Of a DNA stretch of 64,000 nucleotides, positions 53,607 to 60,719 are shown one piece after another. How positions within the stretch are numbered: position 1 is the first letter of the stretch; every line of letters starts with the position of its first letter. Position numbers and translations under genes: made by a program. Below the pieces are notes generated by a model. That model saw only the letters and a program-made list of their open reading frames with translations. It was not told the DNA's origin and did not search any database. The stretch comes from Clostridiaceae bacterium AM27-36LB (GTDB lineage: Bacteria > Bacillota > Clostridia > Lachnospirales > Lachnospiraceae): positions 33,201-97,200 of the forward strand of contig QUJQ01000008.1 in assembly GCA_003480725.1 (NCBI GenBank), in the 5' to 3' direction.

Positions 53607-53761
53607 CGACAAGCGGTGACTGTACACTTTCCCGTGTGTGTCCCGGAGGATCTCACACTTCGTTCCCTTTATCTTAAAAGGATTTCTTTACTTGTACAGT
53701 GACTTGTCGCCAGTTTGCTAACTTGACATTCGCTCCACGGAAAACCCACGCATATGCGTGG
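53607..53761 (-). promoter_or_regulatory. Structured leader of the S10 operon
   Basis: In the transcript CGACAAG...ACTGTACA (53693-53709) can pair with TGTACAGT...CTTGTCG (53607-53626), closing a domain that contains a second stem near 53630-53662 (GTGTGAGATC/GGGACACAC). Just upstream is a 16-bp perfect palindrome CCACGCATATGCGTGG (53746-53761). This may be an autoregulatory or attenuation structure; I do not recognise a named leader class. Confidence 0.5.
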
Positions 53762-53802
53762 CAACCTCACGCTTCATCGCTATCAATGTCACAACATGAA
53801 TT

Positions 53803-53831
53803 AGTATATAGGAAAAATCTCGATTTGGCAA
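53803..53831 (-). promoter_or_regulatory. rpsJp: SigmaA promoter of the S10-spc-alpha cluster
   Basis: TTGCCA (53826-53831), 17-base spacer, TATACT (53803-53808) on the minus strand. About 230 bases of leader separate it from rpsJ. Sequence from 53832 to 53943 is A/T-rich with no gene seen. Confidence 0.75.
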
Positions 53832-53943
53832 GACTTTTTTGAAATTTATGATAGAATTTTTTTCATGAATATTTACGAAGTTTACAGGCTGTTTTTGTAT
53901 ATATTGCACATGACCAAAAATGACTCTTTGCAGTGCCGAAATC

Positions 53944-53990
53944 AGGGGGATATAGGGCTCGTATGACTTAGAACGTCCCTATATACCCCT
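53944..53990. ncRNA. Long hairpin with conserved loop, copy B
   Basis: AGGGG-G-ATATAGGG (53944-53957) pairs with CCCTATAT-A-CCCCT (53977-53990), 13 of 14 positions. The loop CTCGTATGACTTAGAACG is nearly the same as in copy A at 26434-26452, while the stem sequence is unrelated. It lies 3' of the small CxxC protein gene on the minus strand and upstream of the S10 promoter. Confidence 0.6.
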
Positions 53991-54046
53991 GCTCCCGGCA
54001 GGCAAGGTGTCTTCTGCTCGTGGTGCATATACGCTTCCGCTTCTTA

Positions 54047-54274
54047 TTATCTATAGAAGCAACCGCTCCGCTCCGGACGGATATCTTCCTTTATATATCT
54101 GGCATTGAATTCCATATTGATCTCACGGAGCTCTTTCTTTCCGTCAATATAGTCCTGGTACATCTCTGCAAGTCCTGACATGCATCCATCACAGTTTGCT
54201 TCTATATTTCCAAGAGATTCTGCAACGATCTTCTCCCGTTCCTCGCGTGTTGTCTCTGCTATTAAATATCCCAT
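54047..54274 (-). CDS. Small conserved protein with CxxC motif, unknown function
   Basis: A 75-residue protein: MGYLIAETTREEREKIVAES, then ANCDGCMSGLAEMYQDYIDG and a charged C-terminus. The start is ATG 54272-54274 with GGGAGG eight bases upstream. Highly charged, probably helical, no signal or membrane segment, one CDGC motif. I recall near-identical small hypothetical proteins in other Lachnospiraceae, but no function. It directly follows an rRNA methyltransferase gene and is probably co-transcribed. Confidence 0.8.
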   Translation of the reverse strand: MGYLIAETTREEREKIVAESLGNIEANCDGCMSGLAEMYQDYIDGKKELREINMEFNARYIKEDIRPERSGCFYR

Positions 54275-54275
54275 G

Positions 54276-55148
54276 TTAAGCCTCCCAACGTCCGCTTGCA
54301 CCGCAGGGCAATACCAGTCCGCTTTCAGTCACCGGAAGACCGACTTCCTGCGAATCCACATGTCCACCGAATCTTTTCAGCTCTGTTCCAAGCAAATAAG
54401 ATAATACCGCCGGCTGAAGACCTGTCGTATAAGAATTGATCAGAAAGAACAGCGGATCATCACTAAGGAGCTGTGCACACAGCTTCACCAGCGGATGAAT
54501 TGCATCTTCGATTTTCCAGATCTCACCCTTGGGTCCTCTTCCATAGGAAGGCGGGTCCATGATGATCGCATCATAATGATTTCCACGGCGGATCTCGCGC
54601 TCTACGAATTTCTGACAGTCATCCACCAGCCAGCGGATCGGTGCATCTTCAAGCCCTGAGCTTCTTGCATTTTCTTTCGCCCATGCTACCATTCCCTTAG
54701 ATGCATCCACATGTGTCACAGAAGCTCCTGCAGCTGCTGCAGCCAGTGTTGCGCCGCCGGTATAAGCGAACAGATTCAGCACTTTGATCGGCCGTCCTGC
54801 ATTTCTGATCTTCTCAGAAAACCAGGACCAGTTAGCTGCCTGTTCCGGGAACAGACCCGTGTGCTTAAAGCTAAAGGGCTTCAGATTGAATGTGAGCTTC
54901 TTTCCAGAAGGAAGTTCATAATCAATGCTCCACTGCTGAGGCAGGTCAAAGAACTCCCACTCCCCACCACCTTTTGCGCTTCTGTGATAATGACCGTTCA
55001 TCTTTTTCCAGCCTCTGTGCTCCTTCTTTGTATCCCAGATCACCTGCGGATCCGGACGAACCAGCAGATAATCTCCCCAGCGTTCCAGCTTCTCTCCTGC
55101 AGAACAGTCGATGACCTCATAATCTTTCCACTCATTTGCAATAAACAT
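54276..55148 (-). CDS. Class I SAM-dependent methyltransferase, RlmI/RlmK-like (rRNA)
   Basis: A 290-residue methyltransferase. The SAM-binding loop is NLFAYTGGATLAAAAAGASV then HVDASKGMV, and motif IV is IMDPPSYGRGPKGE, the form seen in 23S rRNA methyltransferases of the RlmI/COG1092 group. The N-terminal third lacks a clear PUA domain and is instead beta-rich (WDTKKEHRGWKKMNGHYHRS). Target unknown; rRNA is likely. Followed one base later by the small CxxC protein gene. Confidence 0.85.
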   Translation of the reverse strand: MFIANEWKDYEVIDCSAGEKLERWGDYLLVRPDPQVIWDTKKEHRGWKKMNGHYHRSAKGGGEWEFFDLPQQWSIDYELPSGKKLTFNLKPFSFKHTGLFPEQAANWSWFSEKIRNAGRPIKVLNLFAYTGGATLAAAAAGASVTHVDASKGMVAWAKENARSSGLEDAPIRWLVDDCQKFVEREIRRGNHYDAIIMDPPSYGRGPKGEIWKIEDAIHPLVKLCAQLLSDDPLFFLINSYTTGLQPAVLSYLLGTELKRFGGHVDSQEVGLPVTESGLVLPCGASGRWEA

Positions 55149-55173
55149 AATCCAAAACCTTTCTTATCTAATT

Positions 55174-55944
55174 CTATATCCCATATCCTTTAAACAACAT
55201 ATCTTTCACGCACCAGAATGCTTCCAGCCCCAGCAGTACAACAGGCTGATGCAGAAGATAGATCAGCAAGCTGTGCCTCCCAATCCATTCCAGCGGCTTT
55301 ATTCTCACTTCCATAAGCTTTTGAAAGCTCTTTTTCTCAATTACGATATCATATAAAAAATATCCGGACAAATACAGAAACATCCACGGCACCAGAGAAA
55401 AGTAATCTCCTGAGAAGAAATCTTCCGGTGGGAAACCTAAAAATGTACTGATCCATCCCTGATACCAGCTCTTAGGGACTTCTCCCAGGCGAAATGCCTC
55501 CGTTCCCCAATACCCGGCATTAACATCTCTTGCAAGAAAGAACAACACTGCATTTCCAAGGAACCCCAGTACCGATGGGATGTGTTCAAGCAACGGCTTC
55601 AACAACACCAGCAGGAGCATGGCACTTCCCAGAAATGTCAGAATTCCAAATGTAATTCGTTCCTCCGGCATAAAGATCCAAGTCACCGCACTTACCAACA
55701 GACCGCCTGATGACACCACCAGTCCGTTCTTCACAGGATTCCGGCTTAAATTCCAACAGAACCCCGACAGGATAATAAAGCTCCAGCAAATACTCTGCTG
55801 CCATATAATTCCCGGTAATCTCCAGAACCAGCTCACATGTACCCCATAGATCTCCAACAGATCAAACATACCATGATAAAGAATCATGCTGATCAGCGTC
55901 AGCCCCCGGAGTCCATCCAACAGGTACTGTCTTTTTCCTTCCAT
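55174..55944 (-). CDS. Heparan-alpha-glucosaminide acetyltransferase-like membrane protein (DUF1624)
   Basis: A 256-residue integral membrane protein with about seven hydrophobic segments. The N-terminal YLLDGLRGLTLISMILYHGM, then FDLLEIYG, is the DUF1624 signature with the catalytic-type His in YHG; further landmarks are SWFWRLPGIIWQQSI and PLEWIGRHSLLIYLLHQPVV. Family members may acetylate sugars or envelope components. The start is ATG 55942-55944; it lies five bases into the end of the thioesterase gene, so the two are coupled. Confidence 0.85.
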   Translation of the reverse strand: MEGKRQYLLDGLRGLTLISMILYHGMFDLLEIYGVHVSWFWRLPGIIWQQSICWSFIILSGFCWNLSRNPVKNGLVVSSGGLLVSAVTWIFMPEERITFGILTFLGSAMLLLVLLKPLLEHIPSVLGFLGNAVLFFLARDVNAGYWGTEAFRLGEVPKSWYQGWISTFLGFPPEDFFSGDYFSLVPWMFLYLSGYFLYDIVIEKKSFQKLMEVRIKPLEWIGRHSLLIYLLHQPVVLLGLEAFWCVKDMLFKGYGI

Positions 55945-55948
55945 AATC

Positions 55949-56365
55949 TTATGCCTTTCCGGAAACTTCCTTCTGCATGGTTTCATATAATAATGGAAGT
56001 TCTTTTTTAATATTTGCAGGACGCCCGTCCTTTTTCAGAAAGCAATGACCGGAAATGGCCACCGCACGAACTTCTCTGCTCTCCAGATCTCTCATCGTAT
56101 AAGCGATCTCATATTTCACACCCTTGAAGGATGCCAGCTTCACTTCAATGGCAACTCGATCCCCAAAATGCGTCATGGATTTATATTCACAATTCACGAA
56201 CAGCACAGGACTGATGATTCCTGCTGCTTCCACTTTTTTATAGGGAAAATCCATCTCATCCATGTATGCGATCCGCGCTTCTTCCATCCAGCGGATATAG
56301 TTAGAATGATGTATGATTCCCATCTGATCCGTCTCATAATACTGTGCCTGGTGCACATATTCCAT
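55949..56365 (-). CDS. Acyl-CoA thioesterase, 4HBT/YbgC hotdog family
   Basis: A 138-residue hotdog-fold thioesterase. The catalytic aspartate is in YYETDQMGIIHHSNYIRWME (near residue 13), typical of the YbgC/4-hydroxybenzoyl-CoA thioesterase group. It would hydrolyse short acyl-CoA or acyl-ACP thioesters in the cytoplasm. The start is ATG 56363-56365 with AGGAGG nine bases upstream; the longer in-frame start 17 codons earlier includes the ribosome site. Confidence 0.92.
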   Translation of the reverse strand: MEYVHQAQYYETDQMGIIHHSNYIRWMEEARIAYMDEMDFPYKKVEAAGIISPVLFVNCEYKSMTHFGDRVAIEVKLASFKGVKYEIAYTMRDLESREVRAVAISGHCFLKKDGRPANIKKELPLLYETMQKEVSGKA

Positions 56366-56428
56366 AAATTTCTTCCTCCTTGCAGCCTTCACCTGCTGCT
56401 CCCTCGGAACAGACACCAGCAGGTTCTG

Positions 56429-57787
56429 CTACATTGTAACAGATTTCTCCGCATTTTCAAAGAGGATCGTTATGGTTGTTCCTTTTCCAGGCTCACTTTC
56501 CAGATTCAGTTCAGCACCATGCTGTGTCACAATATGCTTAACGATTGCCAGACCGAGACCTGTTCCACCTGTTGCCTTGGAACGACTCTTATCCACCCGG
56601 TAAAAACGTTCAAAAATCCGCTTCTGGTGTTCTTTCGGAATACCGATCCCTGTATCAGCCACTTTCAAGAGGACTTTATCTCCTTGGGGCTGCACTGTCA
56701 CATGAACCGTTCCTCCCGGATTATTATATCGGATTGCATTGTCACATAGATTATACAACGTCTCCTCGATCATTTCTTTATTTCCAAGGATATTACACGG
56801 TTCACCTTCCATATCCAACGTCACCTGATGTTTCTCTGCATGAAGTTGAAGCATGTCCACACAGTTCTCCGCCAGGACATAAAGCGGCACTCTGTCCATG
56901 GGCCGTGTGCTGTTTTCCGTTGCATCCAGCTCTGACAGCTTGATGATATCATTGATCATGTTTAAAAGCCGCGTAGCATTGCGATGGATCTCCCCTGCAA
57001 ACCGCGGTACATCCTCCGGGGATGCCATATGATGTTCAATCAACTCTGCATAACCAGAGATCGATGTCAGAGGAGTCTTCAGTTCATGCGACACATTTGC
57101 CGTAAACTCTTGTCGCATGCGGGCATTTTTCATAATGTCCTCGTGCTGCTTCTGAATCGTTTTCACAAAGGGAAGCATTTCCTTATAGACAGGAATCTCC
57201 TCGTATTCGTCCAGGTGATACGATAATTCTTCAATCGGTTTCATCAGACTTTTTGTTGCTCTGGCAGACAGCCCGAAGCAGAATATAAAGATCAGTATCG
57301 CTGCTGCCGTTACAACCGGAAGAGCACTGGCAAACAGTCTCCAGATACTGGATGTCTCCTTTGCCACGCGCAGCACCATCCCATCATCCAGACGAAGCGC
57401 ATAATAGAACGCACTCTGTCCCATAGTATCTGATCTTCGCACAGACTGCCCCACACCTTCCGTCAGTGCCTGCTGCACTTCTGGCCGGTTTCCATGGTTA
57501 TCCAGACCACCAATATTTACGTTTCCATCATACAACACGGTGCCGTCTGCATTAATGAGTGAGATTCTCACCGGTTCCAGTCCCAGCCTGGCACTGATCT
57601 GTTCTGCATCCGTCTCATTTGCTCCTTCAAAAACACCTGTGCTGCTCAGAACCTCTGCGCAGGTGGACAGTTCTTCCATGACCTCTTTTTTGAAAAAACT
57701 ATAGAATACTGCTGTCACGACCACCGTTGTCAGCAATATAGTCGTCAATGCGACCAGAATAAATTCTCTGTGGATTTTCTGTTTCAT
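56429..57787 (-). CDS. Sensor histidine kinase, PhoR-type
   Basis: A 452-residue membrane kinase: helix 1 about 9-32, an external sensory domain about 33-155 (LINADGTVLYDGNVNIGGLD, then NHGNRPEVQQAL, a PAS-like fold), helix 2 about 158-180, a short linker, then DHp box NVSHELKTPLTSISGYAELI, N box YNLCDNAIRY, G1 KVADTGIGIPKEHQKRIFER and G2 GGTGLGLAIVKHIV. Its start overlaps the response regulator stop (ATGA). Phosphate sensing is inferred from the Pho-like boxes at the operon promoter. Confidence 0.93.
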   Translation of the reverse strand: MKQKIHREFILVALTTILLTTVVVTAVFYSFFKKEVMEELSTCAEVLSSTGVFEGANETDAEQISARLGLEPVRISLINADGTVLYDGNVNIGGLDNHGNRPEVQQALTEGVGQSVRRSDTMGQSAFYYALRLDDGMVLRVAKETSSIWRLFASALPVVTAAAILIFIFCFGLSARATKSLMKPIEELSYHLDEYEEIPVYKEMLPFVKTIQKQHEDIMKNARMRQEFTANVSHELKTPLTSISGYAELIEHHMASPEDVPRFAGEIHRNATRLLNMINDIIKLSELDATENSTRPMDRVPLYVLAENCVDMLQLHAEKHQVTLDMEGEPCNILGNKEMIEETLYNLCDNAIRYNNPGGTVHVTVQPQGDKVLLKVADTGIGIPKEHQKRIFERFYRVDKSRSKATGGTGLGLAIVKHIVTQHGAELNLESEPGKGTTITILFENAEKSVTM

Positions 57788-58455
57788 TCTATAATATACC
57801 CCACGTTCCGGACTGTTTTGATCAATGCACCGGCACTCTTGAGTTTCTGTCTGAGCGTCTTAATATGCACATCTAATGTTCTGGACTCCCCTTCAAAATT
57901 TATGCCCCAGATCCGTTCCATGATCACATCCCTGGACATAACAATTCCCTGATTCTGAATCAGCAGTTTCAGAAGTTCATACTCCTTAAAAGTCAGTTCA
58001 CATGGTTCATCATTCACATAGACCATATGCTTCTCACCATCCAGGAAAATATCCCCGGCTGACAGGAATTTTTCTTCTTCAGTATTCATGCTCCGGCGGA
58101 GCAATGCTTTCACACGGGAGATCAATTCCATTACACCAAACGGTTTCGTAATGTAATCATCTGCGCCGATATCCAATCCTTTTACTTTGTCGATCTCTGT
58201 AGTCTTCGCTGTCACCATCATAACCGGCACCTTCTTCGTATCCGGAATGGCGCGAAGCTTTCTTACTATCTCCAATCCATCTTCATCCGGCAGCATGATA
58301 TCCAGTAAAATACAATCTGGCGTCTTCTCTGCCAGCTGATGATAAAAATCCTTCGCACACTCAAACCCCTGCACCTGATAACCACTGTTCTTCAGTGCAA
58401 AGCTCTCGATCTCTCGTATGTTCTGATCATCCTCTACAATATAAATCAATGCCAT
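57784..58455 (-). CDS. OmpR family response regulator, PhoP/PhoB-type
   Basis: A 223-residue regulator: receiver domain 1-118 with VEDDQ and phospho-acceptor Asp in CILLDIMLPDEDGLE, then a winged helix with ELLKLLIQNQGIVMSRDVIM and RTLDVHIKTLRQKLKSAG. The start is ATG 58453-58455 (MALIYIVEDD) with GGAG upstream. Coupled to the downstream kinase gene. Phased TTTACA boxes in its own promoter point to autoregulation as for PhoP. Confidence 0.93.
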   Translation of the reverse strand: MALIYIVEDDQNIREIESFALKNSGYQVQGFECAKDFYHQLAEKTPDCILLDIMLPDEDGLEIVRKLRAIPDTKKVPVMMVTAKTTEIDKVKGLDIGADDYITKPFGVMELISRVKALLRRSMNTEEEKFLSAGDIFLDGEKHMVYVNDEPCELTFKEYELLKLLIQNQGIVMSRDVIMERIWGINFEGESRTLDVHIKTLRQKLKSAGALIKTVRNVGYIIE

Positions 58456-58484
58456 TTTTTCTGACCCCTCTCCAGACTTCATCT

Positions 58485-58554
58485 ACTATAACTGATAACA
58501 TCTTATTACCTATATGTAAAGTCCAAATGCATATTTATGTAAAATTTATGTAAA
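58485..58554 (-). promoter_or_regulatory. Promoter with phased TTTACA boxes (Pho-box-like)
   Basis: On the minus strand TTTACA occurs at 58549-58554, 58538-58543 (11 bp apart) and 58515-58520 (23 bp, close to two turns), and a -10-like TATAGT at 58485-58490. This 11-bp phasing is that of Bacillus PhoP boxes (TTAACA repeats). It precedes the response regulator gene by about 30 bases. Confidence 0.65.
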
Positions 58555-58604
58555 GTATTGAATATGATTCTTAGCCGCTATAAAAGGAACCAGTTCCGTA
58601 AGAT

Positions 58605-58643
58605 ACAGAAGAACCAGAGGCGGGGGACCTCTGGTTCTTCTGT
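58605..58643. repeat. Perfect 16-bp hairpin, orphan
   Basis: ACAGAAGAACCAGAGG and CCTCTGGTTCTTCTGT pair perfectly around a 7-base loop CGGGGGA. On the plus strand AACAAGTTTTTT follows; on the minus strand no T run follows. It lies in the long gap between the tRNA-Lys terminator and the response regulator promoter, with no gene it clearly terminates. Further right, 58690-58726 has four G runs; from 58727 to 58940 nothing is seen. Confidence 0.55.
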
Positions 58644-58940
58644 AACAAGTTTTTTATTGATGATACTGCGTTTATCGAATAATCAAAAAGGGAGGGTTTA
58701 TTCATTAAGGGGGATTAGGGGGGGGCAATACCATCCATAACTATTTAATTAGGAAATGGGAAGAGACTTACGTGGTATCGTTCTCATTTCTTGTTCCCTA
58801 TTATAAAAGCTGACTCTTTTCTTGTACATTGGCAAAACAAATAAATTTTTTTATATTTTTATCTTTTTTGCAAACAAAAAGTCTAAAGCAGTCGCATTCT
58901 GTCGAAAAAACTATGGTTTTCGGGGATTTTCTTTGTGCAG

Positions 58941-58974
58941 AAAAAAGGAACCCTTGTATTCAAGGATTCCTTTT
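58941..58974 (-). terminator. Terminator of the six-tRNA operon
   Basis: AAAGGAATCCTTG/CAAGGGTTCCTTT stem with a 4-base loop, followed on the minus strand by TTTTTT-type sequence, directly after the tRNA-Lys gene. Confidence 0.85.
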
Positions 58975-58976
58975 AA

Positions 58977-59049
58977 TGAGGCATCGGGGATTCGAACCCC
59001 GGACAACTTGATTAAAAGTCAAGTGCTCTACCGACTGAGCTAATACCCC
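58977..59049 (-). tRNA. tRNA-Lys (UUU)
   Basis: Cloverleaf with anticodon loop CTTTTAA (anticodon TTT). Acceptor GGGGTAT pairs with ATGCCTC (two G-U pairs). Discriminator A; CCA not encoded. Last gene of the downstream tRNA operon. Confidence 0.95.
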
Positions 59050-59071
59050 ATATTCTTTTGTTGTGCCCTAG

Positions 59072-59145
59072 CTGGGCTAGCTGGATTCGAACCAGCGAAA
59101 TGCAGGAGTCAAAGTCCTGTGCCTTAGCCGCTTGGCGATAGCCCA
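59072..59145 (-). tRNA. tRNA-Gln (UUG)
   Basis: Anticodon loop CTTTGAC (anticodon TTG), acceptor TGGGCTA with TAGCCCA, discriminator G. CCA not encoded. Confidence 0.94.
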
Positions 59146-59160
59146 TTATCTTTGATTCAG

Positions 59161-59235
59161 GGTGGATATAGGGATTCGAACCCTAGGCCTCCAGAGCCAC
59201 AATCTGGCGCGCTAACCAACTGCGCTATACCCACC
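59161..59235 (-). tRNA. tRNA-His (GUG)
   Basis: Anticodon loop TTGTGGC (anticodon GTG). An extra 5' G (position -1) faces discriminator C73, the identity pair of histidine tRNA, and is encoded in the DNA. Confidence 0.95.
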
Positions 59236-59263
59236 ATATAACAAACAGCGTGTCACTGTTCAA

Positions 59264-59337
<74 letters not shown>

Positions 59338-59363
59338 ACGCTCCGAAAAATTATTTCCGGTAG

Positions 59364-59434
59364 AGCGGGTGATGGGAATCGAACCCACGTATCTAGCTTG
59401 GAAGGCTAGTGTTCTACCATTGAACTACACCCGC
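59364..59434 (-). tRNA. tRNA-Gly (UCC)
   Basis: Anticodon loop CTTCCAA (anticodon TCC), acceptor GCGGGTG with CACCCGC, discriminator T. Confidence 0.95.
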
Positions 59435-59451
59435 ATATTTTATTTTCCCAA

Positions 59452-59526
59452 TCGGGGTGACAGGATTCGAACCTGCGGCCTCCTGGTCCCAAACCAGGCG
59501 CTCTAGCCAAACTGAGCCACACCCCG
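59452..59526 (-). tRNA. tRNA-Pro (UGG)
   Basis: Anticodon loop TTTGGGA (anticodon TGG), acceptor CGGGGTG with CACCCCG, discriminator A. First gene of the Pro-Gly-Arg-His-Gln-Lys operon. Confidence 0.95.
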
Positions 59527-59538
59527 TCTTGCATCTCT

Positions 59539-59592
59539 GTCGTCCTCGTTTGGACACTCGTTTATTATAGAGGACGACTCGCTAAATGTCAA
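59539..59592 (-). promoter_or_regulatory. Consensus promoter of the six-tRNA operon with an overlapping inverted repeat
   Basis: TTGACA (59587-59592), 17 bases, TATAAT (59564-59569) on the minus strand, a full consensus match. GTCGTCCTC (59539-59547) and GAGGACGAC (59570-59578) form a 9-bp inverted repeat around the -10 and start site, one arm in the spacer and one in the early transcript. Confidence 0.8.
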
Positions 59593-59649
59593 CAACTTTT
59601 TTCATTTTTTTCAAATTATTTTTAGATGCCTTTTCAGACCGCTCTGATA

Positions 59650-60135
59650 TCATTTTCTCAGATAGCGAATATCAAAATGAACCTGCTTATCTGGTGTTGT
59701 CTCCATAATGATATAACTCGGCTCCCGCCCCGCCTGTCTGGGATAGCTTAAGCTTCCTGGATTCAGAACGATCACACCTTCCATCTGTTCCAGATGAGGC
59801 ACATGAGTATGACCATACATGGCAATCTGTGCATTCCGGTGCAGTGCCTCTGCCACCAGGCGATTCGGACTGTAGCTTACATGATAACCATGCCCGTGAG
59901 TAATAAACACCCGGTATCCATCCAGATCAATCACTGCCTGACCTGGAAGATCCGTATAAAAATCATTATTTCCAGCTACCATATAGACTGGAGCATCTGT
60001 CAGGATCCGAATATAATCTTCTGAGCCTTCCACATCTCCCAGATGCACCATAGCATCGATAGGCGATTCTTTTTCCAGTACTTTTTCCAGATTATCTTCC
60101 CTTCCATGGGTATCACTGACAATTAAAACTTTCAT
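59650..60135 (-). CDS. Metallophosphoesterase, YfcE/MJ0936 family
   Basis: A 161-residue phosphodiesterase. Metal-binding motifs appear in order: SDTHG (8-12), HLGDVEG, AGNND, THGHG and GHTHVP. The length matches the compact YfcE group. The in vivo substrate is not known for this group. Its start lies 23 bases inside the end of the rdgB-like gene, so it is co-translated with it. Confidence 0.93.
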   Translation of the reverse strand: MKVLIVSDTHGREDNLEKVLEKESPIDAMVHLGDVEGSEDYIRILTDAPVYMVAGNNDFYTDLPGQAVIDLDGYRVFITHGHGYHVSYSPNRLVAEALHRNAQIAMYGHTHVPHLEQMEGVIVLNPGSLSYPRQAGREPSYIIMETTPDKQVHFDIRYLRK

Positions 60136-60715
60136 GTAATCTCTCTTTCATAAGGCGCAGGGCTTTTCCTCTGTGACTCAACTTGTTCTTTTCCTCCAGG
60201 GACAATTCTGCTGAGTAACACTGATATTCCGGCAGATAAAAGATTGGATCATAACCAAATCCATTTTCCCCTTTTTCTTCATAGCCGATCTGGCCTTCCA
60301 TGGTGCCTCTGGTAATCAGCACTCTTCCATCAGGAAATGCAGCTGCGATCGCGCATACAAAACGGGCACTGCGCTCTTCTCCAACTTTTCCTTCCAGCCG
60401 GTCGATAATATTCTGATTCTTAATATGGTAGGAAGTATCATGTCCCATATAGCGGGCCGAATAGATTCCAGGCTCCTTATCAAGTGCATCCACTTCCAGA
60501 CCAGAATCGTCTGCCAGCACCAGCGCACCGGTCATTTCCATGATCGCCTTTGCCTTGATCTGTGCATTTTCCTCGAAGGTTGTTCCGTTTTCTTCCACAT
60601 CCGCAGTAATCCCCGCATCCTTCAGGGATAATACCGGTAATCCAAGATCTTCCAGAATCATACGGACTTCCTTCATTTTACCTTCATTTCCTGTTGCAAA
60701 TATAATCTTATCCAT
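60113..60715 (-). CDS. rdgB: XTP/dITP diphosphatase (RdgB/HAM1 family)
   Basis: A 200-residue house-cleaning enzyme that hydrolyses non-canonical purine nucleotides (XTP, dITP). Landmarks: FATGNEGKMKEVRMIL (7-22), VLADDSGLEVDAL with catalytic Asp, YSARYMG, GFGYDPIFY and the final LSHRGKALRLM. Four bases after the methyltransferase gene. Operon order methyltransferase-rdgB-phosphoesterase is common in Clostridia. Confidence 0.96.
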   Translation of the reverse strand: MDKIIFATGNEGKMKEVRMILEDLGLPVLSLKDAGITADVEENGTTFEENAQIKAKAIMEMTGALVLADDSGLEVDALDKEPGIYSARYMGHDTSYHIKNQNIIDRLEGKVGEERSARFVCAIAAAFPDGRVLITRGTMEGQIGYEEKGENGFGYDPIFYLPEYQCYSAELSLEEKNKLSHRGKALRLMKERLHESFNCQ

Positions 60716-60719
60716 GAGT

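Noticed and set aside
53718..53909. Open frame of 63 codons on the minus strand upstream of rpsJ
   Set aside because: It overlaps the S10 promoter and leader, lacks a ribosome site and has no similarity I recognise.
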